Assembly: GCA_017539645.1 (NCBI GenBank)
Contig: JAFYCM010000038.1
Coordinates: forward strand, 1-61,151
Origin: Bacteroidales bacterium
Lineage (GTDB): Bacteria > Bacteroidota > Bacteroidia > Bacteroidales > Marinilabiliaceae
Reading direction: 5' to 3'
DNA length: 61,151 nucleotides
In this document: positions 17,921 to 27,231 of the stretch, one piece after another
How positions within the stretch are numbered: the stretch's first letter is position 1
Layout: the number at the start of each line of letters is the position of its first letter
The notes under the pieces: model-generated
What the model was told of the DNA's origin: nothing
The model's database searches: none
The model's input: only the letters and a program-made list of their open reading frames with translations
Program-made: the position numbers and the translations under genes

Positions 17921-19402
17921 TTAGAATGCCGAGAGCCAGCGGAGCATTTCGCTTTGCCACTGTTTCTTGTAATAGAATCCGTCGGAGAAGCCCCAGCCGT
18001 GGCCTCCAACAGGATATGCATGAATAGTGGTAGACACGCCATTTTTGATGAGCGCCTCAGCATACGACATTGCATTCACGGGCGGCACAAGGCCGTCGTT
18101 GGTAGAGAAGAATATGAACGCACGCGAGGTCTGTGGCGTCACACGAAGTTGGTTACTGAACGCTGCAACTTGCTCATCTGTAGGATTTTTACCAAGAAGA
18201 TTTTCGCGCGAACCTTTATGCGTATTAGCCAAATCCATAGTTATGACAGGATATAGCAGAATGTGGAAGTCGGGCGCATCGGTGGTGAGGTGCGTGGCTG
18301 CCGTAGAAGCTAAATGTCCGCCAGCCGAACTGCCCATAATGCCAACTTTGGTATAACCGCCCCACTCCTGCGCATGTTCACGCATGAACTGAAGCGCCTC
18401 ACGAGCGTCGTTGAGCGGAACGTTGGAATTGCCTGCTGGCATGTGATATAGAAGTACAGCCGTCGTCAAGCCATTTTCGCTAAGCCAATGCGCTGGCTGA
18501 GTGCCTTCGTGCTCCGACGCCAAGAATCGGTAGCCACCGCCAGGACAGATGACGAGCGCTTTGTCGACCTTCTCTTGCGTAGCGCGATAGACCAAAAGTG
18601 TAGCGCCACTCTTGAGCGTATATTTAGCTGGCGTCAGATAACGCCAAAGGTTGTAGATAGGCGCTTCCCAAAGACGTGCAAGACGAGCGATGCCAGCTTT
18701 GTTTGGGTGCAGATAGAACACGCCAGCGCGACCATTCTCTGGCACAAAATAGGTGGCTGCATTGTCCTTGAAGATGTCCCAGCCTTGCGTGTCGCCAAGC
18801 ACAACACGTTTTTTGTCGTGAGCGCGATAATGACGCTCTACCACGTTTTCTACAGAAGTTCTATACGTATTCAATCTGCGCTGACCTTCAACGAGATAAC
18901 GCGCGCCAGAATTATTCGTATTTGCTGAATACCAAATTGGTTCATTCACAATTACATACGCCTTGTCGTAGCGAGCAAGCAGCGTATCTATAATGGTAAT
19001 GAGGTTTGCTTCGTATTGCTCGGTGGTTAGCGGCGCACCATTCGGTCCTTCGATGGCGCTGTCGTTGGTGCCGAGCGTAATTACAAACAGCAGTTGCGCG
19101 TCTTTATTACTGAAATTGTCGGCTGCATCAATGGCTTTTTTGAAGTACTTATTCGTTGCAGGCAGCCAATCCACTGTGGTAGCGCCACTTACACCAACAT
19201 TTTTTATATCTACGCTGCCCATGTCAGAATGTGCGCGAAGCAACTCACCAACCTTGATGGGAGGCGCGTCTGTCTTAGGATTTTCGGAACAAGCGCCATA
19301 GGTGATGCTGTTACCTATAAATACGATGTTGAGCCCCGAGGGCTGAGCCATAAGTGTGGTTGCCGTCAAAATGAGAGCGGCAATGAGAGCAATTATTCGC
19401 AT
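17921..19402 (-). CDS. Two-domain secreted esterase: SGNH hydrolase plus alpha/beta-hydrolase
   Basis: 493 aa with a signal peptide ending at MAQ (residue 20). Residues 21 to about 255 are an SGNH/GDSL domain: block I GNSITYG (30-36, Ser32), block III GTNDS (111-115) and the terminal YLHPN (His232). Residues about 262-493 are an alpha/beta-hydrolase: oxyanion region CPGGGY (286-291), nucleophile elbow GSSAGG (Ser359), and candidates Asp436 and His468 for the triad. Both active sites look intact. Such double-esterase proteins in Bacteroidetes act on acylated glycans, so polysaccharide deacylation is the likely role. The ATG overlaps the mfd stop by 10 nt. Confidence 0.85.
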   Translation of the reverse strand: MRIIALIAALILTATTLMAQPSGLNIVFIGNSITYGACSENPKTDAPPIKVGELLRAHSDMGSVDIKNVGVSGATTVDWLPATNKYFKKAIDAADNFSNKDAQLLFVITLGTNDSAIEGPNGAPLTTEQYEANLITIIDTLLARYDKAYVIVNEPIWYSANTNNSGARYLVEGQRRLNTYRTSVENVVERHYRAHDKKRVVLGDTQGWDIFKDNAATYFVPENGRAGVFYLHPNKAGIARLARLWEAPIYNLWRYLTPAKYTLKSGATLLVYRATQEKVDKALVICPGGGYRFLASEHEGTQPAHWLSENGLTTAVLLYHMPAGNSNVPLNDAREALQFMREHAQEWGGYTKVGIMGSSAGGHLASTAATHLTTDAPDFHILLYPVITMDLANTHKGSRENLLGKNPTDEQVAAFSNQLRVTPQTSRAFIFFSTNDGLVPPVNAMSYAEALIKNGVSTTIHAYPVGGHGWGFSDGFYYKKQWQSEMLRWLSAF

Positions 19403-22400
19403 GTTTCTAACTGTTTGTTTTCCATATTATTAAGCAATGCAGCCACCTCGCTCATCGATTGCAATGTGGCGGTGAGGCAGAGTTTGCCTTTCAGCTCTTT
19501 GAGTTTCACGCTGCGCGGATTCTGCTGAATCCAATTAATTATGCTGCTAAACGTAGCCGACTGGTAGAATGCCGAATTTTGGTCGGCAACGAAGTAGAGC
19601 AGCAGATGCTTGTTTTTGAACACAAGTTTCTCTATTCCAAGTCGTTCTGCCGTTTTACGTATACCTACAATGTGCAACAGCTGTTCGCTCACCTCTGGCA
19701 GCGGTCCGAAGCGGTCGACAAGTTGCGCGCGGAATTTCTCAATCTCTTCGTTGTTATTGAGGCTGTCTAACACTTTGTAGAGTTTCATGCGCTCCGAGAT
19801 GCTACTTATGTACGACTCGGGGAAGAGAAGTTCCTCATCGGTATCTATCTGGCAATCAGCAACGTACTGCAGATTAGCATCGTTAGTACCACCAGCGCCA
19901 TCGGCAAATATTTGCTGCGGGTCGTTCTGGCGTAGCTCTATAAGCGCCTCATTCAGAATCTTTTGGTAGGTCTCGAAACCAATATCGCTAATGAATCCCG
20001 ACTGCTCAGCGCCAAGCACATCGCCAGCACCGCGCACATCGAGGTCTTGCATAGCTATGTTGAAACCGCTGCCAAGGTCCGAAAAGTCCTCGATAACCTT
20101 CAGTCGACGGCGTGCCTCCTGAGTGAGCGTGGCAAGTGGCGGCGCAAAAAGGTAGCAATATGCCTTCACGTTGCTACGGCCCACGCGTCCGCGCAGCTGA
20201 TGTAGCTCGCTGAGGCCAAACTGGTGCGCGTTATTTATAATTATGGTATTGGCATTAGGTATGTCGAGTCCCGACTCGATGATGGTCGTCGCAAGCAGCA
20301 CGTCGTATTGCCCATCGATGAAGTCGAGCATGATACTTTCGAGTTCTGTGCCGTCCATCTGACCATGCGCCACAACAGTGCGAACATCGGGCAGCAGATT
20401 GTTTACAATGCGCTGAAGTTCATACAGATGCGACACACGATTATTTATAATAAAGACCTGACCGCCGCGGTCAATCTCGTTTTGAATGGCAAATCGAATG
20501 GAATCTTCGCTAAACGCCTCAATGTGCGTTTCTATTGGCTGACGATTGGCTGGAGGCGTGGTAAGTACGCTGAGGTCGCGTGCTCCCATGAGCGAAAATT
20601 GCAGCGTACGCGGAATCGGAGTTGCGGTAAGTGTCAGAGTATCAACGTTGAGTTTGAGCGAACGAAGTTTCTCCTTCACGCCTACACCAAATCGCTGCTC
20701 CTCGTCGACTATAAGCAGACCTAAATCTTTGAATTTTACGTCCTTACCTATGATTCTATGCGTACCTATAATTATGTCTACTTCACCCGATTCGAGTTTT
20801 TTCAGCACGGCGCGAACCTCGCTTGCCTTGCGCATTCGGCTTATGTACTCTACTCTACACGGCAAACCTTTCAAACGCGCCGAGAAGGTGTTGTAGTGCT
20901 GGAATGCGAGCACCGTTGTAGGTACAAGCACTGCTACTTGTTTGCTGTCGCATACGGCTTTGAACGCCGCGCGAATGGCGAGTTCCGTCTTGCCGAAACC
21001 CACGTCGCCACAGACGAGACGATCCATAGGTACGTCGCGCTCCATATCGGCTTTTATCATCTGCGTAGCCTTCTCTTGATCGGGCGTATCCTCGTAGAAG
21101 AACGACGCCTCGAGCTCGTTTTGCAGATAACTATCTGGCGAGAATGCGTAGCCTTTTTCGTCTTGACGTTGAGCGTAGAGCGCAATGAGCTCACGCGCAA
21201 TATCTTTCACGCGGCTCTTGGCACGATCCTTCAGTTTGCTCCAATGCGCCGAACCGAGTTTGTCTATCTTGGGTTCAACGCCATCTTTACCACGATACTT
21301 ACTAATCTTATGCAGCGACTGAACGTTCACAAAGAGCGTGTCGCCCTCGCGGAATGTTAGTCGAATGGCTTCGAACTTGTGACCATTAGCTTCCATTGCC
21401 ACCAAGCCGTTGAATACGCCAATACCGTGGTCGACGTGCACCACATAATCGCCAACGTTGAGCTGGCTCAGTTCGCGAAGCGTAATCTGCTGTTGCGCAC
21501 CACGCGTATTCTCGTTGCGTAATGTATACTTATGAAAACGCTCAAATATCTGATGATCGGTATAGAAACAGCGCCGTGCCTCACGGTCGACAAAGCCTTG
21601 ATGCAGAATGGTGCGCAGCTCTTTGTAGCGTATTTTTCGTTTTCGCTGCGACAGAATATCACGCAAGCGCTCCACTTGGCGGCTGTTGTCCGAGAGTATA
21701 TATACGTCGTAGCCATCGGTATTTTTATAGTAAATATCGTCTTCAAGCATGTCGAAGTTCTTCTTGAAGAGCGGCTGCGGCACAGTATCAAAGTTGATGG
21801 TAGGAGTGTCGGCGCTACGGTTGGTGAAATTTATCATCTTGGCACTAAGAAGCGCGTTCCACTCGTCGCCGCTGCAAAACTGACTGCGAAGAACCTTCTG
21901 GTCGTTATCCGACTTTAGGTCGACAATGGGTTCTACGTATTCATTCATCAAGTCGGTGGTGAGGTGATGGGCAACAGACCAAACCATGCAATCGTCAGCT
22001 ATTACTTGCGAAAGCGGCATCATCTCACCCGTGTCATCATTATGCTCAATATCGGGCACTATGGTTATCTTGTCGTGCGTGCCAGTCGACAGTTGACTCT
22101 CGAGTTCGAACGAGCGAATGGAGTCGACCTCATCACCAAAGAAATCGATGCGTTGCGGCTCATCGTCGGCATAAGAAAAGACATCGACAATAGAGCCTCG
22201 CACGGAGTACTGACCGGGTTCGTATACAAAATCTACACGGTTGAAGCCATACTCCATAAGTACTTCGCAAAGGAACGAGATGCTGAGTTTGGCGCCCTTC
22301 TCTACCTCGAAAATGTGCTGCGAGAATCGTTGCGCCGACATCACCTTTTCGCACAATGCCGAGGGGTATGTAACTACGTACACACTATCGTCGCTAAGTA

Positions 22401-22734
22401 GGTGGCTAAGCGATTCAATGCGTAGTTGGATATTCTGCGCATCATAGTTGTCGGGCGTAGGTTGATGTTTGAACGACGACGGCAAGAAAAATACGTGCTC
22501 AGTGCCAAGCAACCGCGTGAGGTCATGGTATATGTATGGCGCGTCGTCTTTCTCGGGACAGACAATGAGATTGCGTTTGAAGCCCGCAGCGGCAATAGCT
22601 ACGGCCGTCATAGAGGCTTGCACGCCGCCCACGTTAAGCCGACGCACGTTGCTCTGTGCAAATTGTCGAAGTTTCTCTATGCGCTGGTCGCCAGCGTATA
22701 GTTTTAGAATGTCATCTGTTTGTGTCGTTCCCAT
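19393..22734 (-). CDS. mfd: Transcription-repair coupling factor Mfd
   Basis: 1113 aa ATP-dependent translocase that removes stalled RNA polymerase and recruits UvrA. N-terminal UvrB-like region, then the RNA-polymerase-interacting CarD-like domain (LNVGDYVVHVDHGIGVFNG), the helicase core with Walker A GDVGFGKTE and DEEQRFGV box, motif VI region HQLRGRVGRS, and the C-terminal TRCF domain. Length is normal (about 1100-1150). ATG at 22734. Together with UvrB this window carries two excision-repair genes. The stop lies inside the start of the esterase gene, an odd pairing. Confidence 0.97.
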   Translation of the reverse strand: MGTTQTDDILKLYAGDQRIEKLRQFAQSNVRRLNVGGVQASMTAVAIAAAGFKRNLIVCPEKDDAPYIYHDLTRLLGTEHVFFLPSSFKHQPTPDNYDAQNIQLRIESLSHLLSDDSVYVVTYPSALCEKVMSAQRFSQHIFEVEKGAKLSISFLCEVLMEYGFNRVDFVYEPGQYSVRGSIVDVFSYADDEPQRIDFFGDEVDSIRSFELESQLSTGTHDKITIVPDIEHNDDTGEMMPLSQVIADDCMVWSVAHHLTTDLMNEYVEPIVDLKSDNDQKVLRSQFCSGDEWNALLSAKMINFTNRSADTPTINFDTVPQPLFKKNFDMLEDDIYYKNTDGYDVYILSDNSRQVERLRDILSQRKRKIRYKELRTILHQGFVDREARRCFYTDHQIFERFHKYTLRNENTRGAQQQITLRELSQLNVGDYVVHVDHGIGVFNGLVAMEANGHKFEAIRLTFREGDTLFVNVQSLHKISKYRGKDGVEPKIDKLGSAHWSKLKDRAKSRVKDIARELIALYAQRQDEKGYAFSPDSYLQNELEASFFYEDTPDQEKATQMIKADMERDVPMDRLVCGDVGFGKTELAIRAAFKAVCDSKQVAVLVPTTVLAFQHYNTFSARLKGLPCRVEYISRMRKASEVRAVLKKLESGEVDIIIGTHRIIGKDVKFKDLGLLIVDEEQRFGVGVKEKLRSLKLNVDTLTLTATPIPRTLQFSLMGARDLSVLTTPPANRQPIETHIEAFSEDSIRFAIQNEIDRGGQVFIINNRVSHLYELQRIVNNLLPDVRTVVAHGQMDGTELESIMLDFIDGQYDVLLATTIIESGLDIPNANTIIINNAHQFGLSELHQLRGRVGRSNVKAYCYLFAPPLATLTQEARRRLKVIEDFSDLGSGFNIAMQDLDVRGAGDVLGAEQSGFISDIGFETYQKILNEALIELRQNDPQQIFADGAGGTNDANLQYVADCQIDTDEELLFPESYISSISERMKLYKVLDSLNNNEEIEKFRAQLVDRFGPLPEVSEQLLHIVGIRKTAERLGIEKLVFKNKHLLLYFVADQNSAFYQSATFSSIINWIQQNPRSVKLKELKGKLCLTATLQSMSEVAALLNNMENKQLETCE

Positions 22735-22760
22735 CGACTTCTGATTCCCTTTGTAAATAC

Positions 22761-22795
22761 AAAAAGTCAGAGACTACCATGCAGCAGCCTCTGAC
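22761..22795 (-). terminator. Intrinsic terminator after the PpiD-like gene
   Basis: GTCAGAG and CTCTGAC form a 7-bp stem with a 16-nt interior; the minus strand continues with TTTTTGTATTT. It separates the PpiD-like gene from mfd. Confidence 0.75.
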
Positions 22796-22819
22796 GTATC
22801 TTATAAGTATTTTATCTCT

Positions 22820-24871
22820 TTAGTAGAAGAGAATTCTGTTATCCTCAACATTTGCGTTTTCGGTAACAACCATCTCATTGAGGTTGAAAATGTAGCTGAA
22901 TGACTGTGCATAGCTATTGCGAATTGCAGCAGCGTTAGCAGGAACTGCCTCCTGACCAACAACGCTGTATACGTATACTGCATTGTTGCCTTTCACAGCA
23001 CCAACTTTGCCATTCTCTGCCGAAACAAGGCTACCAATCAAAGCAGGCTCAACACCAGCGCCAGCTACGTTGTACGAAGCGAAGCTTACATTCTTAACCG
23101 AGTCAACTTTTGAGTTGTATTTAGCAGCTACGTCAGCAAGCGAGAGGTTTGCAACAGAGCCCTCAATCTGAGCAGCTTTCTTGTCGTTGATGATTTCGTT
23201 GTTGAGTGCTACGCTAACCTCTTCGATAGGAGCGAAGCCCTTCTCTTGAGCCTTGGTAAGCACTGCTACGATAAACTGATCGTTAGCTTCGAAGATGTCC
23301 GAAACTTCATTTACGTCAGCTTTGTAAGCCCATTTTACAATTTCGCGAGCCGAAGAAATGGCGTTTACATTGTGCTGATTAGCACGGATGCCATTGCCGA
23401 AGCGCTTGATAAGGTTGAAAGTATCAACGGCTGCCTCGAATTTCTCACGATTCTTAGCTACGTTCAAGAATTGGTATGCTTGATCGTAAACACTCTGGTG
23501 AGTCTTAGCGCTGTAGTTGATTGTCTTCTCGATAGTAGCAATGCTGTATTTAGTACCAGCTACACCCTTGTCGTCTATTTTGATGATGTGAGTACCATAT
23601 TGAGATTTAACCATCACAACGGCACCTTTAGCGTTGTTGAAGCAAGCCTCGTTGAACTCAGGAACCATGCGGCCATCTTCGAACCAATCGAGGTCGCCAC
23701 CATTGATTGCAGAGCCTTGGTCTTCGCTATATTTACGAGCAAGTTCTTCGAAGTTTGAGCTATTCTTAGAAAGAACATTGTAGAGGCTGTCGGCCAACTG
23801 CTCGTTATTCGTAATAAGTATGTGACGAGCTTTCACTGAGTCTGGACGAGAAACTATCTCTACGAGGCGGCTCATCTTGAACTCATTACCATCGCGATAA
23901 GGACCGTATACATCGTTGATCTTAGCGGTCTTTACAAATTCTGCAAGAGCCGAAGGCAACTGAGAATCTTTTTGGTAAGTCTTGTAAGATTCAACGTCTG
24001 AGTTCATGTGAGCGTAGTCGAACGCGTCGGTCTCAGGATTTTCGAAATCAGCCTTCATCGATTCGAGATTCTTCTCAACCTCTTCGATGTCTTCTTGCGA
24101 AGCTCTGATTGGGAAAGCTACATATTCGATGTCGCGAGTAGCGTCAACTTTGTAGAGATCCTTCTTCTTGTTGTAGAGGTTATTGAGTTCCGATTTCGAC
24201 ACGCTGATGGTGCTATCAGGAATAGCGTTGTAGCGGATGCTTACAAATTCAGCAGCTACGCTCTTTGCGCGAAGTGCGCTGTCTTGCTGAGCCTCTGCGT
24301 TAGTGCAGTAGATGCCGGCATAAAGCAAACCGTTATATTTATCTGAAAGACGAGCGCGGCGAAGTTCGGTCTCAACATTCTGCCAGTAGAACATTGCCTG
24401 TGCGTCTTTATTTTTATGTGTGAGGAAGTTCTCTGCAAGAGCTCTGTCGTATGCACCAGTTTGTGGGTTAGTGAAGAGGTTGCGGAGAATTGGAGCGATG
24501 TGGTTACCAGTAGCCATATCGAGAATTTCGGCTGAGGTCACGTCGACACCGGCACCTTCGTAGACATTCTCGAAAGCCATATCGTGAACGAGGGTCTGCC
24601 AAACGCGCTCGCGAAGCTGGTTCTGCTGCTCCTCGCCAAGAGACATACTGCGCGAGTTGAGTTTGTAGAACTCTTCCTGTATATCTACTAAGTTTTGATA
24701 ATCTTGAACTTTGATTTTCTCTCCGGCTACTTCGCCGAGTTTATCTCCATTAGAGAAGATGTTGTTTCCGTTACCAATAAAGTCGGTCAGAATAAATGCT
24801 AAGAGTGCTAAAGCTATAAGTATCGTAATGAACACTCCGGCCTTATTTCTAAGGGTTTGTAATGCTGCCAT
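22820..24871 (-). CDS. PpiD-like membrane-anchored peptidyl-prolyl isomerase/chaperone (SurA-N domain)
   Basis: 683 aa. The ATG at 24871 gives MAALQTLRNKAGVFITILIALALLAF, a short cytoplasmic tail and one transmembrane anchor as in PpiD; the longer open frame upstream runs through the promoter. After the anchor comes a SurA-N-like chaperone region, then one parvulin domain at about residues 335-430 (KARHILI, FEELARKYSEDQGSAINGGDLDWF, YGTHIIKI), then a long C-terminal region. Likely periplasmic folding helper for exported proteins. It is monocistronic, with a good promoter and terminator. Confidence 0.88.
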   Translation of the reverse strand: MAALQTLRNKAGVFITILIALALLAFILTDFIGNGNNIFSNGDKLGEVAGEKIKVQDYQNLVDIQEEFYKLNSRSMSLGEEQQNQLRERVWQTLVHDMAFENVYEGAGVDVTSAEILDMATGNHIAPILRNLFTNPQTGAYDRALAENFLTHKNKDAQAMFYWQNVETELRRARLSDKYNGLLYAGIYCTNAEAQQDSALRAKSVAAEFVSIRYNAIPDSTISVSKSELNNLYNKKKDLYKVDATRDIEYVAFPIRASQEDIEEVEKNLESMKADFENPETDAFDYAHMNSDVESYKTYQKDSQLPSALAEFVKTAKINDVYGPYRDGNEFKMSRLVEIVSRPDSVKARHILITNNEQLADSLYNVLSKNSSNFEELARKYSEDQGSAINGGDLDWFEDGRMVPEFNEACFNNAKGAVVMVKSQYGTHIIKIDDKGVAGTKYSIATIEKTINYSAKTHQSVYDQAYQFLNVAKNREKFEAAVDTFNLIKRFGNGIRANQHNVNAISSAREIVKWAYKADVNEVSDIFEANDQFIVAVLTKAQEKGFAPIEEVSVALNNEIINDKKAAQIEGSVANLSLADVAAKYNSKVDSVKNVSFASYNVAGAGVEPALIGSLVSAENGKVGAVKGNNAVYVYSVVGQEAVPANAAAIRNSYAQSFSYIFNLNEMVVTENANVEDNRILFY

Positions 24872-24913
24872 TTTTATATTATAGAATTTTATTTGTTTTC
24901 TAAAATCGAGCCG

Positions 24914-24944
24914 CAAATATACGTTCTTATTGTCTTTTCCAAAA
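24914..24944 (-). promoter_or_regulatory. Promoter of the PpiD-like gene
   Basis: On the minus strand TTTTG (24944-24940) is followed after 18 nt by TATATTTG (24921-24914), close to the Bacteroides -33/-7 consensus and spacing. The ATG is 42 nt downstream of the -7 element. Confidence 0.7.
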
Positions 24945-25221
24945 TAGAGATTTTACATTTTTTCAGAATTGACAAAAGTCTCTGTTTTGCACATACGTAT
25001 GCGACCATGCTTAGCTTCCCAAGCCATACTTTTACAAATAGTAACAAATTGTAATAGGCCCTAACTTGATGAAAGCCACACCGAATACATATTATATCAA
25101 CACAACTAAGCAATAAGATTTGAAGTGATGATATGCTTGAATTTATTTACCAATATGTGGTTGCTTACACCTAAATCGTATTTCGTAACTCTTTTTAGCA
25201 CTTCGTATTGAAAATGATGCA
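24945..25221. other. Divergent intergenic region, no gene seen
   Basis: AT-rich spacer between the divergent PpiD-like and panC promoters. Short ORFs on the minus strand here have no start context or family resemblance. I see no RNA gene, clear hairpin or repeat. Confidence 0.5.
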
Positions 25222-25229
25222 TACCTTTG
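25222..25229 (+). promoter_or_regulatory. -7 element for panC-panD
   Basis: TACCTTTG fits TAnnTTTG exactly, 64 nt before the chosen panC ATG. Confidence 0.55.
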
Positions 25230-25293
25230 CAAACATTTTTACGGCACCAGTTACTTCGCGTAATTGTCTGTATGTAAGGAGAATATAACAGAA

Positions 25294-26154
25294 ATGGAAT
25301 TAGTAAAAACCATTGAAGCATTACAAAATGCAGTAAAAACGGCACGTGCTGCTGGCAAACAGATAGCTCTTGTGCCAACGATGGGAGCCCTACACAAAGG
25401 ACATCTGTCACTCGTAAAGAAAGCTTGCGAAGAAGGTAGATTCGTGGTGGTTAGCATTTTCGTAAACCCCACACAATTCAACAATCCAGAAGATTTGCGC
25501 ACATATCCGCGCACGCTCGATGCCGACATTGCTCTGCTTAGCGGCAACACCTCGGCAGCCGTTGCTTTTGCGCCTTCGGTTGAGGAAATTTATCCCGAAC
25601 CCGACACGCGTCAATTCGATTTCGGCGCGCTCAGCCAAGTGATGGAGGGCAAATATCGCCCAGGTCACTTCAACGGTGTGGCGCAGATTGTCAGCAAACT
25701 ATTTATGATTGTTGAGCCAGATGTGGCATTCTTCGGCGAGAAGGATTTTCAGCAACTTGCTATTATCCGCCAAATGGTGAAAGACCTCGGCATGAAACTT
25801 CGCATTGTGGGCTGCCCTATCGTCCGCGACGACGACGGCTTGGCTACAAGTTCGCGCAACGCTCTGCTTACGCCCGAAGGTCGCGCTATAGCTCCTAAGA
25901 TTCACGCTATTCTGCAACAGTCGGTTGAGGAATATAAAAATTATACCCCTGCTCAGTTGATAGAGCGCGTAACCAAACAGATAAACGCCGTTGGCGGTCT
26001 CGAGGTAGAATACTATAGCATTGTAGATGGTCTCACTCTTCAAGACCTCAACGCATGGAACGACACCAACTACGCTGTTGGCTGTGTTACTGTTTATTGC
26101 GGCAAAGTCCGTCTTATTGATAACATAACATACTTCAAACCCAAAGAGTTATAG
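25294..26154 (+). CDS. panC: Pantothenate synthetase (pantoate-beta-alanine ligase) PanC
   Basis: 286 aa cytosolic enzyme that joins pantoate and beta-alanine with ATP. The nucleotide-binding [10 protein letters not shown] (HIGH-like) motif is at residues 28-37; [19 protein letters not shown] and the [11 protein letters not shown] loop are intact. A TTG ten codons upstream is open, but the ATG at 25294 has an AAGGAG ribosome site at 25276-25281 and gives the usual N-terminus. panD follows after 2 nt, so the beta-alanine supply is encoded next door. Confidence 0.96.
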   Translation: MELVKTIEALQNAVKTARAAGKQIALVPTMGALHKGHLSLVKKACEEGRFVVVSIFVNPTQFNNPEDLRTYPRTLDADIALLSGNTSAAVAFAPSVEEIYPEPDTRQFDFGALSQVMEGKYRPGHFNGVAQIVSKLFMIVEPDVAFFGEKDFQQLAIIRQMVKDLGMKLRIVGCPIVRDDDGLATSSRNALLTPEGRAIAPKIHAILQQSVEEYKNYTPAQLIERVTKQINAVGGLEVEYYSIVDGLTLQDLNAWNDTNYAVGCVTVYCGKVRLIDNITYFKPKEL

Positions 26155-26156
26155 TT

Positions 26157-26510
26157 ATGATGATTCATGTAGTAAAATCGAAACTCCACAACGTACACGT
26201 AACCGAATCTGACCTTAATTACATAGGTAGCATCACCATCGATGAAGATCTTATGGATGCTGCTAACATCATCGAAAATGAGAAGGTTCAGATTGTAAAT
26301 AATAATAATGGCGAACGCTTCGAAACGTACGTAATAAAAGGCGAACGTGGTTCGGGCGTCATCTGTCTCAACGGTGCTGCTGCGCGCAAAGTAGCTGTGG
26401 GCGACGTAGTTATAATTATTGCCTACGCTATGATGGATATGGAAGAGGCTCGCACATTCAAGCCTCGCTTCGTATTCCCCGACACGGCAACCAACAAACT
26501 TGTGAAATAA
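26157..26510 (+). CDS. panD: Aspartate 1-decarboxylase proenzyme PanD
   Basis: 117 aa pyruvoyl enzyme that makes beta-alanine from aspartate. The self-cleavage site is G24-S25 (YIGSITID), at the same position as in E. coli PanD when the first ATG is used; the [18 protein letters not shown] stretch and [11 protein letters not shown] are typical. Two nt after panC, so co-translated. The pantothenate branch from aspartate is therefore complete for the final steps; panB is not in the window. Confidence 0.96.
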   Translation: MMIHVVKSKLHNVHVTESDLNYIGSITIDEDLMDAANIIENEKVQIVNNNNGERFETYVIKGERGSGVICLNGAAARKVAVGDVVIIIAYAMMDMEEARTFKPRFVFPDTATNKLVK

Positions 26511-26546
26511 AAAGCCTCTCTTACTCACGCAACCTACAAGCAGCTG

Positions 26547-27068
26547 ATGCCATTGCGTAAGCGTCATATATACAGAGCGTTATCGTTCATTCCTGCACTA
26601 CTGATACTCTGTTTCATCTATACGATGTCGGATAGCGAAGGCGATGAGTCGGGCTCTATGTCGCAATGCATATCGCAACATTTGATGGCCTTTTTTGTGC
26701 CTATGTTTCAAGTTGATGCGACTGATGCCGACATACTCAACTATGCTCAACAAGCAGAATGGTACGTACGCAAACTCGCCCACATGACGGAGTTCTTCTG
26801 TCTAACGGCGGCATTGCTTCTGCCCGTGGAGGTGTACGAAGGTCGACTATCGCGACGCGCGTTCGTTGCTGTATATATAATAGCACTATCGATGGCGGCT
26901 CTCGACGAGTATCACCAAACGTTCATCGCAGGACGTGTAGGTACGCCATACGACATACTTATCGATGGCATTGGCGTATCCTTTGCGATGCTCGTAGCCG
27001 TAGTGCTGCACATCATAAGTAGCCGACGCAAACGGAAGATGCAACTCGCGAAGGTTGCCTCAGAGTAG
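26547..27068 (+). CDS. VanZ-like family membrane protein
   Basis: 173 aa with about four hydrophobic segments (residues 9-26, 74-92, 98-116, 135-154). VanZ-family features are present: YTMSDSEG after the first helix, KLAHMTEFFCLTAALL, and LDEYHQTFIAGRVGTPYDILIDGIG, in which the conserved D-E-x-x-Q and D-x-x-x-D-x-x-G are visible. Function of the family is poorly known (glycopeptide resistance in the name-giving member). It starts 37 nt after panD, probably in the same transcript. Confidence 0.85.
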   Translation: MPLRKRHIYRALSFIPALLILCFIYTMSDSEGDESGSMSQCISQHLMAFFVPMFQVDATDADILNYAQQAEWYVRKLAHMTEFFCLTAALLLPVEVYEGRLSRRAFVAVYIIALSMAALDEYHQTFIAGRVGTPYDILIDGIGVSFAMLVAVVLHIISSRRKRKMQLAKVASE

Positions 27069-27178
27069 AAGTTGGGCATATAAAATCACCGGATATAGGC
27101 GCCGAAACAGATGCGTTTCTGTCGAACACGATAGATTTTGTATCGATTAGCCGAATTCGGTGATATGATTATTCTAAC

Positions 27179-27186
27179 TACATTTG
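27179..27186 (+). promoter_or_regulatory. -7 element for the acyltransferase gene
   Basis: TACATTTG fits TAnnTTTG, 46 nt before the ATG at 27232. The 110 nt before it hold a 10-bp palindrome at 27151-27160 (CCGAATTCGG) and a long-range 7-bp pair ATCACCG/CGGTGAT (27085-27091 with 27158-27164); a role in ending the vanZ transcript is possible but unproven. Confidence 0.55.
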
Positions 27187-27231
27187 CGAAGTCTGAATGC
27201 AACAGATGCGTTCAACAAAATAAATATTGAC

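Noticed and set aside
24889-25411. Two minus-strand ORFs in the PpiD-panC gap
   Set aside because: No start context, no family resemblance, and one runs antisense into panC.
27085-27164. Terminator for the panC-panD-vanZ transcript
   Set aside because: Only a 7-bp long-range pair and a small palindrome were found, with no T-run; too weak to call.
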